Positions 1 through 9,200 of a stretch of DNA of 24,828 nucleotides are shown here, in pieces. The notes under the pieces are model-generated. The model saw nothing but the letters and a program-made list of their open reading frames with translations, was not told the origin of the DNA and ran no database searches. The position numbers and the translations under genes are program-made. Source of the stretch: Legionellales bacterium UBA5158 (GTDB lineage: Bacteria > Pseudomonadota > Gammaproteobacteria > DSM-16500); contig DHXK01000115.1 in NCBI GenBank assembly GCA_002413665.1, positions 72,771-97,598 on the forward strand. The letters are read 5' to 3'. The number at the start of each line of letters is the position of its first letter. Positions within the stretch are counted from its first letter, which is position 1.

Positions 1-1
1 G

Positions 2-829
2 TGATAATGCGACGATATTCTCAAGACGGGCGCCTTCATCTTCAACTTGAGCGATATCAAAAAAATAATATTTAGGTTCTTTTAATAAAGATCGCGCAAT
101 ATTTTTATGATAAGGCGTAACGCGGAATATAATGTATAGGTTTTCTAACAATTGTAACCAGCGCTTAATGGTAGTGGCATCTCGTTCTATATCTCTTGCT
201 AAATTTGCATAGGAAATGCTGCTGCCGACTCTAGTTTTAAGTAGGTGAACCAATGTTTCTATAGCTTGTATATCACGCACCGTTTGAATATCAATTAAAT
301 CCTGGCGAAGAATAATATCTAAATGTCCGCGACGCCAACGCTTGTAATAACTTTCACTGCCCTTTAAAAAAGGTTCGGGGAAACCACTGCAATGCCATAA
401 TCTACTGAAAGCTTCATCTGGATCTAATGATGGATCGTAATGCATAATTTCTTTTAGATCGAGAGGGTATAAGCGAAATTGAAAATAGCGGCCAGCAAGA
501 GAGTCACCCATTTTTTTATAAGTGTCGAGCTTTGCGCTGCCAGTGACGAGTAATTGCGGTGTGATGCCTTCTTTATCGTAAACCCCTTTGATCCAGCGTT
601 TCCACTCTTTCATTTTGTGTAATTCATCGAAAATAATCAGTGGTTTTTCTCTGTCCCAATTTTTATGGCGTAATGCGATACGATCTTCAACGGCGTCATA
701 ATTAAAATAATCAAATGTTGGATAAAGGTTTTTAGAGAGTGTGGTCTTTCCACACTGGCGTGCGCCAGTTAACAAAACAATTTTGTCTGCCAAGGATTCT
801 TTTATTGCTTTTGATAAATAACGATTCAT
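2..829 (-). CDS. AAA-family ATPase, AAA_14/DUF4143 type (3'-truncated by window edge)
   Basis: The reading frame begins with MNRYLSKAIKES at 829 and runs off the left edge without a stop after 276 codons, so the C-terminus is missing. A Walker A motif, GARQCGKTT, lies at residues 22-30, and a Walker B-like segment, PLIIFDELHK, follows about 60 residues later. Further on, GSAKLD and SLAGRYFQFRLYPL match the usual AAA_14 core. A winged-helix-like stretch (SYANLARDIERDATTIKRWL) and the segment LYIIFRVTPYHKNIARSLLKEPKYYFFD resemble the DUF4143 C-terminal part. The family is widespread in prokaryotes, its physiological role is poorly defined, and toxin-antitoxin or mobile-element links have been suggested only loosely. 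No Shine-Dalgarno sequence precedes the ATG; a palindromic half-site abuts it instead. The family call is firm and the function is unknown. Confidence 0.85.
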   Translation of the reverse strand, partial: MNRYLSKAIKESLADKIVLLTGARQCGKTTLSKNLYPTFDYFNYDAVEDRIALRHKNWDREKPLIIFDELHKMKEWKRWIKGVYDKEGITPQLLVTGSAKLDTYKKMGDSLAGRYFQFRLYPLDLKEIMHYDPSLDPDEAFSRLWHCSGFPEPFLKGSESYYKRWRRGHLDIILRQDLIDIQTVRDIQAIETLVHLLKTRVGSSISYANLARDIERDATTIKRWLQLLENLYIIFRVTPYHKNIARSLLKEPKYYFFDIAQVEDEGARLENIVALS

Positions 830-830
830 T

Positions 831-894
831 CGACTATTCTGGCATATGAACCATAAAAGTCAAGACTATTTTGGGATATATACCAGAATAGTCG
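831..894. promoter_or_regulatory. Palindromic operator-like region upstream of the AAA ATPase gene
   Basis: Three copies of a 16-base motif resembling GACTATTCTGGYATAT are visible: 832-847 (plus), 864-879 (plus) and 894-879 (minus). The last two form a 30-base palindrome at 864-893 that matches its own reverse complement at 26 of 30 positions. The outer copies (831-847 and 878-894) also form an inverted repeat matching at 16 of 17 positions. The first copy ends two bases before the ATPase start codon, so a bound protein would block initiation. This geometry suggests an operator. Autoregulation by the ATPase's winged-helix-like segment is an inference. Confidence 0.6.
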
Positions 895-996
895 ACAGAG
901 CTACATGTCAGGCGGCAGAAAGGCCATGCTTATTTCAAGGGGTGCCATTTTCATACGTGAGCCTAGTTGCAATATTCATCATGCCTGTGTTGTGAA

Positions 997-1992
997 CTAA
1001 CAAGACTCACTACGCACACAAAGGTAATCACTATTTTCTATTTCAATTTGTATGGTTGCATGATTAATGCGGAATTTATCTTTCAAGACAGAATTAATTT
1101 TTTTGTAATCTACGTCAGCAGGGTGCTCCGCAGAAATCACTAAATGGGCGGTTAATGCGACTTCTTTTGTGCTCAATCCCCATATATGTAAATCATGTAT
1201 CGTTTTAACATCAGGCAGGCTCATTAAGAATTCACTTACACCGTGTTGATCAATGTAATGAGGAACTGCATCCATGATGAGTCGTATGGAGTTTTGCAGT
1301 AACCCCCAAGTTCCCCAAAGAATAGTAACAACAATTAACAGGCCAACTAGAGGGTCTATCCACATTTGGTGGGTAAAAAGTATTAAAATACCGGCAGCCA
1401 CCACACCTAAAGCAATCAATGCATCGTACATTAAATGCAAAAATGCACCTTTAATATTGAGATCATCTTCCGCACCTTTCATAAATAAAAGAGCGGTTCC
1501 ACCGTTAATTAATATTCCGACTAGAGCAACCGCTATGACTAAGTATTCATTCACTTGAGTCACGTCTAAGAGTTTGTGTATAGATTCGTATGCAATCACT
1601 GCAGAGCTTGCCACTAGGACTAATGCGTTGGTGATAGCGGCTAAAATAGTGGTGCGCTTATATCCGTAGCTAAAGCGTTTTCTCGCGGGAATAGTGAGTA
1701 ACCAATTAGCACCCCATGCTAGCAATAGGCCTAATACGTCCCCAAAATTATGGGCAGCATCCGCTAATAAACCCATAGAATTCGCCATCAATGCGAAAAC
1801 AACTTCTAATAACGTAAAACCTAGATTAAGTGATATGGCAATTGCAAACGCTAAATTAAAAGATTGCGGAGCATGATGAGCATGGCTGTGTCCGCCGCTA
1901 CTATGATCATGTCCGTCATGGTTATGGTCATGAGAGTGAGTGTCGTCTGATGTTTTAATTTTCTTGTCTGTCATATCGTCCTTCATCTTCAT
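997..1992 (-). CDS. Cation diffusion facilitator, zinc-type (CzcD/ZitB-like)
   Basis: This is a 331-residue inner-membrane exporter of divalent metal, probably Zn2+, driven by proton exchange. The first 40 residues are rich in His and Asp (HSHDHNHDGHDHSSGGHSHAHH), typical of a cytoplasmic metal-binding tail. About six transmembrane helices follow, between roughly residues 45 and 230. The metal-site pairs are present: H81/D85 in TM2 (ADAAHNFGD) and H186/D190 in TM5 (HLMYD). A HD-HD site is the pattern known for zinc CDFs. The C-terminal cytoplasmic domain includes HDLHIWGLS near residue 266. The first ATG (1992) has only a distant AGGGA; the Met at 1974 has AAGGA four bases upstream and could be the true start. 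The gene lies 39 bp downstream of the TPR/nucleotidyltransferase gene and is probably last in its operon. No terminator was seen. Confidence 0.93.
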   Translation of the reverse strand: MKMKDDMTDKKIKTSDDTHSHDHNHDGHDHSSGGHSHAHHAPQSFNLAFAIAISLNLGFTLLEVVFALMANSMGLLADAAHNFGDVLGLLLAWGANWLLTIPARKRFSYGYKRTTILAAITNALVLVASSAVIAYESIHKLLDVTQVNEYLVIAVALVGILINGGTALLFMKGAEDDLNIKGAFLHLMYDALIALGVVAAGILILFTHQMWIDPLVGLLIVVTILWGTWGLLQNSIRLIMDAVPHYIDQHGVSEFLMSLPDVKTIHDLHIWGLSTKEVALTAHLVISAEHPADVDYKKINSVLKDKFRINHATIQIEIENSDYLCVRSESC

Positions 1993-2031
1993 ATTATGGA
2001 TTCTATCCCTGCGTAGGCTGAATCTAGTTAG

Positions 2032-5000
2032 TTAGCGCAGGCTCGGTTTAAGGTAAGTATTATAGGAATTTTGCCACGCGAATTCATTTTGAAATAATGG
2101 ATTCGCTTCAATCATTTTTTCTTCTGTTAAGTTATGAATATCTTTGGCACTCAACATAAATAGCTGAAAAATTTTAGTCAGTGAACGACTGCGGCATTGA
2201 TCGATTTGTTGGAGGTCAACTAAAATTCTAGCCTCATCTTTTTGCATATATTTACTAATTGAGGGAAAAAGAGAATTAATAATACATAACGATAAAAGTT
2301 TTTTATAGTTTTTTTCAGCATGTCCGTGAAGAAATAATTTTTTTAGCCAGACATTAATTTTTCCAGGATCACTTTGCATAATAAGAATTTTTTTGGATTC
2401 CATTTGCTGGTGTGTGCTTGCAGACGGAGTAAGAGGACATTTAGAAGATAAATAAATGCCGCGTAAAATTCTGATAGGATCTTTTAGAAAAGATTGTGAG
2501 GCTGAGACTACAGTATTTAAAACACCATTTAGAATATCTTTAACGGCTGATTCGGTAGGGTCATAAGTATTAAAATCTTGATCAACGAGTAATGCGTTAG
2601 CTTTAAAATCGCCTGCAAGAACTGCCGCAAGCATGGATATTTCTAATTTTTTACTACAATAAATATCGATGGTGCAATGGTCCGGGTTTTTAATTCGATA
2701 TAAACTCTCAACATTATGAATTTTTTCTACATGGAGATGAGCAAGAAGACGTTCAATTTCTTGTGATGTTTGCGTTGTTATAATATCGATATCATCACTA
2801 AGTTGAGGTCTAATTTTTTCTAAATTCATTTCGATGGTGGAGTAAGGTGTATCGTTGGCATCAAATTTAATAATGCGTTTGTTGTCAATAATAACATCGC
2901 GAGGATACCCGCCACCCACAAAGGATTTATGGCCCTCTTTTTTTAAAATAGAGAGACAGTTGATAACATAAGCTGGCAAAGAAATTTTAAGTTTGGTGGG
3001 CAGTGTTTCGGAAGTTATCTCGCATTCCGGTGTTTTTTGATGGAATAAAGAAAAACTAGAGTAAGTTGTTTCACTGGCTATATATTTAGGTGTCTCTGTT
3101 TGGGGCGTGCTTATTGAAGTTTGTTTTAACTTATATTTGGATTTTTGTTTTTTAATAATTTTAGTATTTAATTTTTCTACAGTTTGAAGAGGAAGTTTAG
3201 TTTTTGCTTTATTATTTTGGATGTCAGGCTCTGTGGAAACGATGGGTGTTTCTTTTCTTTCAGTCAGTAGAGATTCTACATAAGGCAGCACAGTTTGTGG
3301 ATTAGAGCTAATGTGTGAAACAGGGGTTTGCGCAATCGCATTCTGTTTAATAAATTCTTTTTTCTCTTTCATGCGAAGATTATAGTCTAAGGTTTTTTGG
3401 TTGGTCAGCGGAGTAGAAGACGATTTTTTTGTACGTTTAGTTTTTATGACTGGCGCATCTGGCTGTTTTATTAAAAGTGCTTTTTCTTTTTTTGCAAGCG
3501 GAGCAAAAGCGATAGCAGGCGCCTCATCTAACATGATAGTACGCGGCCTCTCCTCATAAAATAATAAATCTTGCTGTTCTTTGAATATTCGCTGATGTAA
3601 CCGAACTGCGCGATTATTATGTTTATCGAGTGCTAAAGCTAATGATACATAATGTAGCGCTTCATTTAGATCTCTATGTTTATAGAGTGCGGTTGCTAAA
3701 TCGATATGAATCTCAATATTCTTATCATGATTGTCTAAAGCGATTTTGAAGCTAGCAATCGCAGATGCGAACTTATCTTGATTTAGTTTATTTTTTCCAT
3801 GGAAATGACACTCGGAAGAAAAATCTGCAGTTAGTATTCCTCTACTTTCGGGATATAAGATGTTCGCATTGTTAAATTCAACTATGGCTGCATTTAAATT
3901 ATTTAAGAATATAAAAGCTTTTCTACGAAGAGAGCGTAGTGGAAGGCTAATATTATCTTCTTGGAGTGAAATGGCGATGGAAAAATCAATAATTGCTTGT
4001 TCATATTTTTTTTCTTCGAAATAAATATAGCCTCTCTCTCGGTATAGCAGAACATTTTTATAATCTGCTTGAAGAGAGGATGTTATTTTTGCGATTTTTT
4101 GTTTAATTGGGTCATTGACTATTAATGTACTGGCTTCAATAGAGGTGCTATTTCCAGAGCCCGCAAGTGGAAGATCGTTAAATAACTTTAAAATTTCATC
4201 TTTATTATTATCAGTTTTAAGGAAATCACTGCAGTCTTCAGTGCAATATTTTAAAGCGTCAAGATAACCTTGTTTGGCTAATGCTCTTTCATTTTTCTGC
4301 AAATAAATAAAAGCTTGTGAATAATAAGCGGTAGAATAATTGCTTATGTTTAGCGCCGCATTAAAGTCGATTAAAGCTTTTGAATAATCTTCTAGCATGA
4401 GATTAGCGATACCACGATGCGTTAAAGCAACAAAATCATAAGGTATTTCTAAGATGACTTTATTGAAATAAGGAATAGCTAGAGTGTATTTTTTTGCGTT
4501 TAAAAATTTCCAGCCTATTAATAGATTTTTAGGAGGATTTTTACAGAGAGTATATAAAGTTTTTTCATCAGGCAGAGTTGATAGATTGTATTTTTTTTTT
4601 GTATCAGTCGGATCGAGCAAATGTACCTTAATCAAATGTGCGTATTGGGCACGCAACATATCTTCTTCTTTTTTATTTTCTCGCGCACAAGACAAAGCTT
4701 TTTTAAGATAGTTATGATAATTAGCTGTGTGTTCTTGAATGAGCTCTAGATTAGGCTTATCTTTTTTTTGCTCTGAATCAATAAATTTTTTGTAAACTTT
4801 AACACATTGGTTTAGAGCAGGTGTATTCGTAGGGTCTATGCCTAATACATGTAAATAGTGAATTAAGGCCTGACTTAATTCATTCTGTTCAAGAGATGCA
4901 TTTCCTTGGGATAAGCTTTCTTCCAGGGTTAGTTCATTAGGTAGAAGATCTTGAAATAAAGCTACGGTGTCATTGAATATTTTTTTAGCCTCAAGAAACT

Positions 5001-5064
5001 TTGTTTGCTGCCTTGCAAAGAATTCAATGTTATTCGGTGACTTTTCTTCTGCATGAGTAAACAT
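2032..5064 (-). CDS. TPR-repeat protein fused to a class II nucleotidyltransferase (poly(A) polymerase/CCA-transferase-type) head domain
   Basis: This 1010-residue protein has two unlike halves. Residues ~60-510 hold several TPR-like helical pairs, such as LNAKKYTLAIPYFNKVILEI, YIYFEEKKYEQAIIDFSIAI and FASAIASFKIALDNH. Residues ~530-700 form a Lys/Thr/Pro-rich low-complexity linker. From ~700 onward the sequence matches class II nucleotidyltransferases: FVGGGYPRDVII (GGG ~716-718, RD ~721), then after an insert of about 30 residues DDIDIITT (DxD ~757-759), TIDIYCSK, GDFKANALLVD, YDPTESAVKDILNGVL and the signature DPIRILRGIYLSSK. Both metal-binding Asp residues of DxD are kept, so catalysis is possible. 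The TPR part should mediate protein contacts. AGGA lies ten bases before the ATG, and the gene starts 27 bp downstream of the antiporter gene. No signal peptide is seen. Substrate and role are unknown; the architecture would suit a regulated RNA-tailing enzyme or a secreted effector. Confidence 0.82.
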   Translation of the reverse strand: MFTHAEEKSPNNIEFFARQQTKFLEAKKIFNDTVALFQDLLPNELTLEESLSQGNASLEQNELSQALIHYLHVLGIDPTNTPALNQCVKVYKKFIDSEQKKDKPNLELIQEHTANYHNYLKKALSCARENKKEEDMLRAQYAHLIKVHLLDPTDTKKKYNLSTLPDEKTLYTLCKNPPKNLLIGWKFLNAKKYTLAIPYFNKVILEIPYDFVALTHRGIANLMLEDYSKALIDFNAALNISNYSTAYYSQAFIYLQKNERALAKQGYLDALKYCTEDCSDFLKTDNNKDEILKLFNDLPLAGSGNSTSIEASTLIVNDPIKQKIAKITSSLQADYKNVLLYRERGYIYFEEKKYEQAIIDFSIAISLQEDNISLPLRSLRRKAFIFLNNLNAAIVEFNNANILYPESRGILTADFSSECHFHGKNKLNQDKFASAIASFKIALDNHDKNIEIHIDLATALYKHRDLNEALHYVSLALALDKHNNRAVRLHQRIFKEQQDLLFYEERPRTIMLDEAPAIAFAPLAKKEKALLIKQPDAPVIKTKRTKKSSSTPLTNQKTLDYNLRMKEKKEFIKQNAIAQTPVSHISSNPQTVLPYVESLLTERKETPIVSTEPDIQNNKAKTKLPLQTVEKLNTKIIKKQKSKYKLKQTSISTPQTETPKYIASETTYSSFSLFHQKTPECEITSETLPTKLKISLPAYVINCLSILKKEGHKSFVGGGYPRDVIIDNKRIIKFDANDTPYSTIEMNLEKIRPQLSDDIDIITTQTSQEIERLLAHLHVEKIHNVESLYRIKNPDHCTIDIYCSKKLEISMLAAVLAGDFKANALLVDQDFNTYDPTESAVKDILNGVLNTVVSASQSFLKDPIRILRGIYLSSKCPLTPSASTHQQMESKKILIMQSDPGKINVWLKKLFLHGHAEKNYKKLLSLCIINSLFPSISKYMQKDEARILVDLQQIDQCRSRSLTKIFQLFMLSAKDIHNLTEEKMIEANPLFQNEFAWQNSYNTYLKPSLR

Positions 5065-5091
5065 AATAGTAATTTCCTGAGACGATTAAAT

Positions 5092-6261
5092 CTAATCCCT
5101 ACGTAATTTATCGGAAGCAGCCATTGGAGTGGGATACCGCATAGTCACCCAATAAGTAGAACCTACAAACGTTAACATGGTGGCAGCTTGTACCATGTAA
5201 GTTGCAGCGGGATTGATGATTTTAGTTTCGAGTGCAAGATAAATGACTAGCAATGAAAATTCACTTATTTGGCCTAAACGAACTCCGACTTCCCAGCTAA
5301 TAGCTTTTGCTTCGCCAGATTTTGTCATTAACCAACCAAAAATAACAGGTTTACCCAGTAACACTAAAATCGCAAGTGTTGCTGCTGGTAAAATTATTTC
5401 TGGTAGATAACCAAAATTAAAACCCGCACCTATCGTGAAAAAGAAAATCACCAGGAAAAAATCTCGCAGAGGTTTTAAACTTTCTGCGATGTATAACGAA
5501 ATAGGATTAGAAGCAAGAGTGATGCCAGCAATAAAGGCACCGATTTCTTCAGATAAACCCATGAAGTGGCTAAGCTCAGCCATGCACAAACACCAGCCTA
5601 TGGATAAGATAAAAACGTATTCATGTACTTGGTCGAATCGCATTAACAGTCGGGATAAAACAAAACGCTGAAAAATATACGCTACGATAATTAACGTCGG
5701 AAATGCACTAATAATGAAGCCTATATCATGAAAGGAGACCATGCGATCACCTATCGCTTTTAATATCATTAGCACACCAATTGCAATTAAATCTTGTAAT
5801 AAGAGTATGCTAATCATCAACTCACCTGTGTGTTGATGATGTAATACGGTAGTGGGTAATAACTTCAATCCAATGATGGTGCTCGAAAACATGGTAGTAA
5901 TACCGATGATTAAGCTTTCATTAAAGCTAAATCCAAAAAAATGTCCTACGAGAAAACCCATGAGTAAAAATAAAAATGAACTTATCACTGTGATCCAGCT
6001 CATTTTTCGAAGAGAGTGCAATAAGTTTTGGGGTTGTAAATGTAAGCCTAACAAAAACAAAAGAAAGAGAATGCCGATATCACCCGCTTCTTTGATGACA
6101 GAAGAGTCTCTGACTAATTTGAGACCCCAGGGTCCAAGCAATGCGCCTAAGGCCATATAGGCGACGAGTACGGATTGGCGCGTGAATAACGCCATGGTGG
6201 ATAAAATTGCAGTACCGGTAAAAATTAAAAATATGATATGGACAATGGATTGTGTCTGCAT
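5092..6261 (-). CDS. Kef-type CPA2 cation/proton antiporter, membrane domain only
   Basis: This 389-residue polytopic membrane protein of the Na+/H+ exchanger fold (CPA2 family, like KefB/KefC/YbaL) has around twelve hydrophobic segments. Family signatures are GDIGILFLLFLLGLHLQP (residues ~60-77), FSSTIIGLKLL (~125-135) and LLLQDLIAIGVL with Q156-D157, the position of the family's conserved Asp. KefB/KefC are about 600 residues and carry a C-terminal RCK/TrkA-N nucleotide-binding domain; this protein ends after the membrane domain, so NAD(H)/glutathione-type gating is not expected from it. The start ATG shares its A with the putA stop codon (one-base overlap at 6261), and GAGGA lies six bases upstream inside putA, implying translational coupling. 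Ion specificity (K+ or Na+) cannot be read from the sequence. Confidence 0.88.
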   Translation of the reverse strand: MQTQSIVHIIFLIFTGTAILSTMALFTRQSVLVAYMALGALLGPWGLKLVRDSSVIKEAGDIGILFLLFLLGLHLQPQNLLHSLRKMSWITVISSFLFLLMGFLVGHFFGFSFNESLIIGITTMFSSTIIGLKLLPTTVLHHQHTGELMISILLLQDLIAIGVLMILKAIGDRMVSFHDIGFIISAFPTLIIVAYIFQRFVLSRLLMRFDQVHEYVFILSIGWCLCMAELSHFMGLSEEIGAFIAGITLASNPISLYIAESLKPLRDFFLVIFFFTIGAGFNFGYLPEIILPAATLAILVLLGKPVIFGWLMTKSGEAKAISWEVGVRLGQISEFSLLVIYLALETKIINPAATYMVQAATMLTFVGSTYWVTMRYPTPMAASDKLRRD

Positions 6262-9200
6262 TAATCATCCTCATGTAGGGAGACCAACGTAGTGTTGCCT
6301 CCTGCTGCAGTTGTATTGATGGAGATAGCTCGTTCTACACATAATCGAGGTAAGTATTGTGGTCCCCCGGCTTTGGGGCCTGTGCCCGAAAGTCCTTCCC
6401 CTCCAAAGGGTTGTACGCCAACAACTGCCCCGATTATGTTTTGGTTGACGTAAATATTGCCCACTGATACCTGGGTTTTAATATAATTGATTGTAGCACT
6501 GATTCGACTATGAATTCCCAAGGTAAGACCATACCCTGTTTCGTTGATTTGCGCCAGTATTTTGTCTAAATTTTGGGCTTTATATCGAATTACATGTAAG
6601 ATTGGACCAAAAACTTCCTCGGGCAACTGATTTAAATTGGTTAATTCGAATACACAGGGTGCAAAATAATGTCCCTTAAGATCATAGGGTTTGGGTGCTT
6701 GATAAAGTAATGCTGCTTCGTGTGACATTTTCAAGGTATGCGTTTCTAGCATTTCAAGAGCATTGCTATCGATCACCGGCCCAACATCGGTAGAAAGCTC
6801 TGAAGGGTCGCCGATTTGGAGTTCTGCCATAGCGCCTTTTAGCATAGATAAAAAATGAGGCGCAATGTCTTCTTGAAGAAATAACACGCGTAGTGCAGAA
6901 CAGCGTTGTCCTGCACTATTGAACGCAGAAAGGATAACATCCTGTACGACTTGCTCAGCGAGTGCTGAGGAGTCAACTATCATGACATTTTGTCCACCTG
7001 TTTCTGCAACAAGAGGCACTATGGGTCCTGGTTTATTCGCTAAACTTTGATTAATTAATTTTGCAGTGTAGGTTGAGCCTGTAAACATAACGCCTGCTAT
7101 GTTTGGATCGGCTACGACTTTCGCACCGACTGTTTCTCCCTTGCCTGGTAAAAAATAAAGAGCTTCTTCAGGAATTCCAGCTCTGAATAAAATGCGGATA
7201 GCCTCTGCAGCGATCAACGGAGTTTGTTCCGCAGGTTTGGCAATAACAGTATTGCCTGCAACTAATGCTGCAAGAATTTGGCCTGCAAAAATCGCTAAAG
7301 GAAAATTCCAAGGACTAATACAGACAATAATTCCACGTGCATGTAAGGAATATTCATTAAGCTCGCCTGTGGGGCCTTGCAAAATATGAGGCATTAAATC
7401 CAGTCGCGCGCGGTGTGCGTAGTAACGACAAAAATCTACTGTTTCTCTGATTTCAGATAAGCAATCGTGTAGTTGTTTTCCGCCCTCAAGGCAAAGCAAT
7501 GCGGCTAATGTAGGTGTTTCTTCAGTAAATAAATCTGCTGCACGATCTAAACAGTCGGCCCTTATAGAGACAGGCGTTGCGGCCCATTGATGGCTCGCAG
7601 AAGCTTTGCGTAAAACCAAATTTATATCTTCGTGGGTGGCTTCTTGCACGTATCCCACTATTCTATCAAGCTGGCTGGGTGATCTGATAGGAATGGAAGG
7701 TTGCTGAGACGAAAGGGAGTTGCCTGCAATAATGGGCTCTGCAGTCCATTGTGTGTTTTCGTGTGCATCCATTTGTTGTAATAAAGAATTTAATTCATCG
7801 CGATTCGAAAGATCCAGTCCTTTAGAATTTTTGCGTTCCGCTCCAAAAATATCTTGTGGCAACGGTATGTAAGGATGGGGGATAAAAGCTAAGCTGGCTA
7901 TGCGCGCAGTAGGATGCTCAATTAATTTTTCGACAGGTATAGTTTCATCAGCAATACGATTTATAAAAGATGTGTTCGCGCCATTTTCTAGCAGACGCCT
8001 GACCAAATAACCTAATAAATCTTTATGGCTTCCAACAGGAGCATAGATGCGACAAGGTATATTGAAATTGCTTGAGCCAACAATTTGATCGTACAAGGGC
8101 TGACCCATGCCATGTAAGCATTGAAATTCAAAGTCTCTATTAGATCCTACCATTTCGAGTATGGCAGCTACAGTGTGCGCATTATGCGTTCCAAATTGAG
8201 GGAAAAAACATTTAGAATGCTTCAGAATTTTTTGAGCACAGGCAAGATAAGAAACATCTGTTGAAAATTTACGGGTAAAAACGGGATACCCTTCTAATCC
8301 TAGCGTTTGACTGTGTTTAATTTCAGCGTCCCAATAAGCGCCTTTGATCAAACGTATCATGATGCGACGACCTTGTTGTTTAGAGAGTTGCACCAACCAA
8401 TCAATGACCGCGGGTGCACGCTTTTGATAAGCTTGAACAGCTAGGCCAAAACCATCCCAGCCTGCAAGGGAAGGATCAGAAAATACGCGAGAGAATATTT
8501 CTAAAGAAAGCTCTAAACGATCCGCTTCTTCGGCATCAACAGTTAACCCGATATTTTGTGCTTTTGCTTGTTGGGCTAGCATTAATAATCTTGGTGTTAG
8601 CTCATTTAGAATTCTAGATCTTTTTGAATATTCATAACGAGGGTGTAAAGCAGATAATTTGACAGAGATACCAGGGCCGTTTATTGGCGTGTAACCTTGA
8701 GAAACCTTACCAATTATGTCGATAGCATGTTCGTAAGATTGATAATACTTTTGAGCATCAATTGCTGTTCTTGCTGCTTCACCTAGCATATCGTAAGAAT
8801 AGCGATACCCCTTGTTTTCTAGTATTTGAGCGTGGATAAGCGCTTCTTCTATGGTGGTTCCCGTGACAAATTGTTTACCCATCATTTTCATACTTTGTAA
8901 AATAATAGGACGAATAATTTTGCTGCTGGTGCGAGAAAAAAAGCGTTTTAAGGAGGCGCCTAAAGTCTCATTTTTATCCAAAGTAGGGGCATAAATTTTT
9001 CCAGTTAACAGTAAAGATAATGTAGTGGCATTCACAAAAAGGGATTTATTACGACTTAATTGATCTTGCCAATTAGCCGTAGAAAGTTTGTCGCCTATTA
9101 ATCTATCTATCGTTTCTGTGTCAGGAATCCGTAATAAAGCTTCGGCCAAACACATTAACGCTAGCCCTTCATCGCTGGAAAGATCATATTGATTTAAAAA

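Noticed and set aside
3080..3540. Lys/Thr-rich stretch of the TPR-nucleotidyltransferase gene as a possible frameshift or gene boundary
   Set aside because: The frame is open across it, no internal start with a ribosome-binding site separates the halves, and low-complexity linkers are normal between domains.
6080..6274. Minus-strand 64-codon frame overlapping the putA/antiporter junction
   Set aside because: It is out of frame with two well-supported genes, its peptide is Arg/His-rich without family features, and it has no ribosome-binding site.
8414..8617. Plus-strand 67-codon frame with a hydrophobic C-terminus inside putA
   Set aside because: It lies antisense to the conserved proline dehydrogenase domain, so the codon pattern is explained by the PutA frame.
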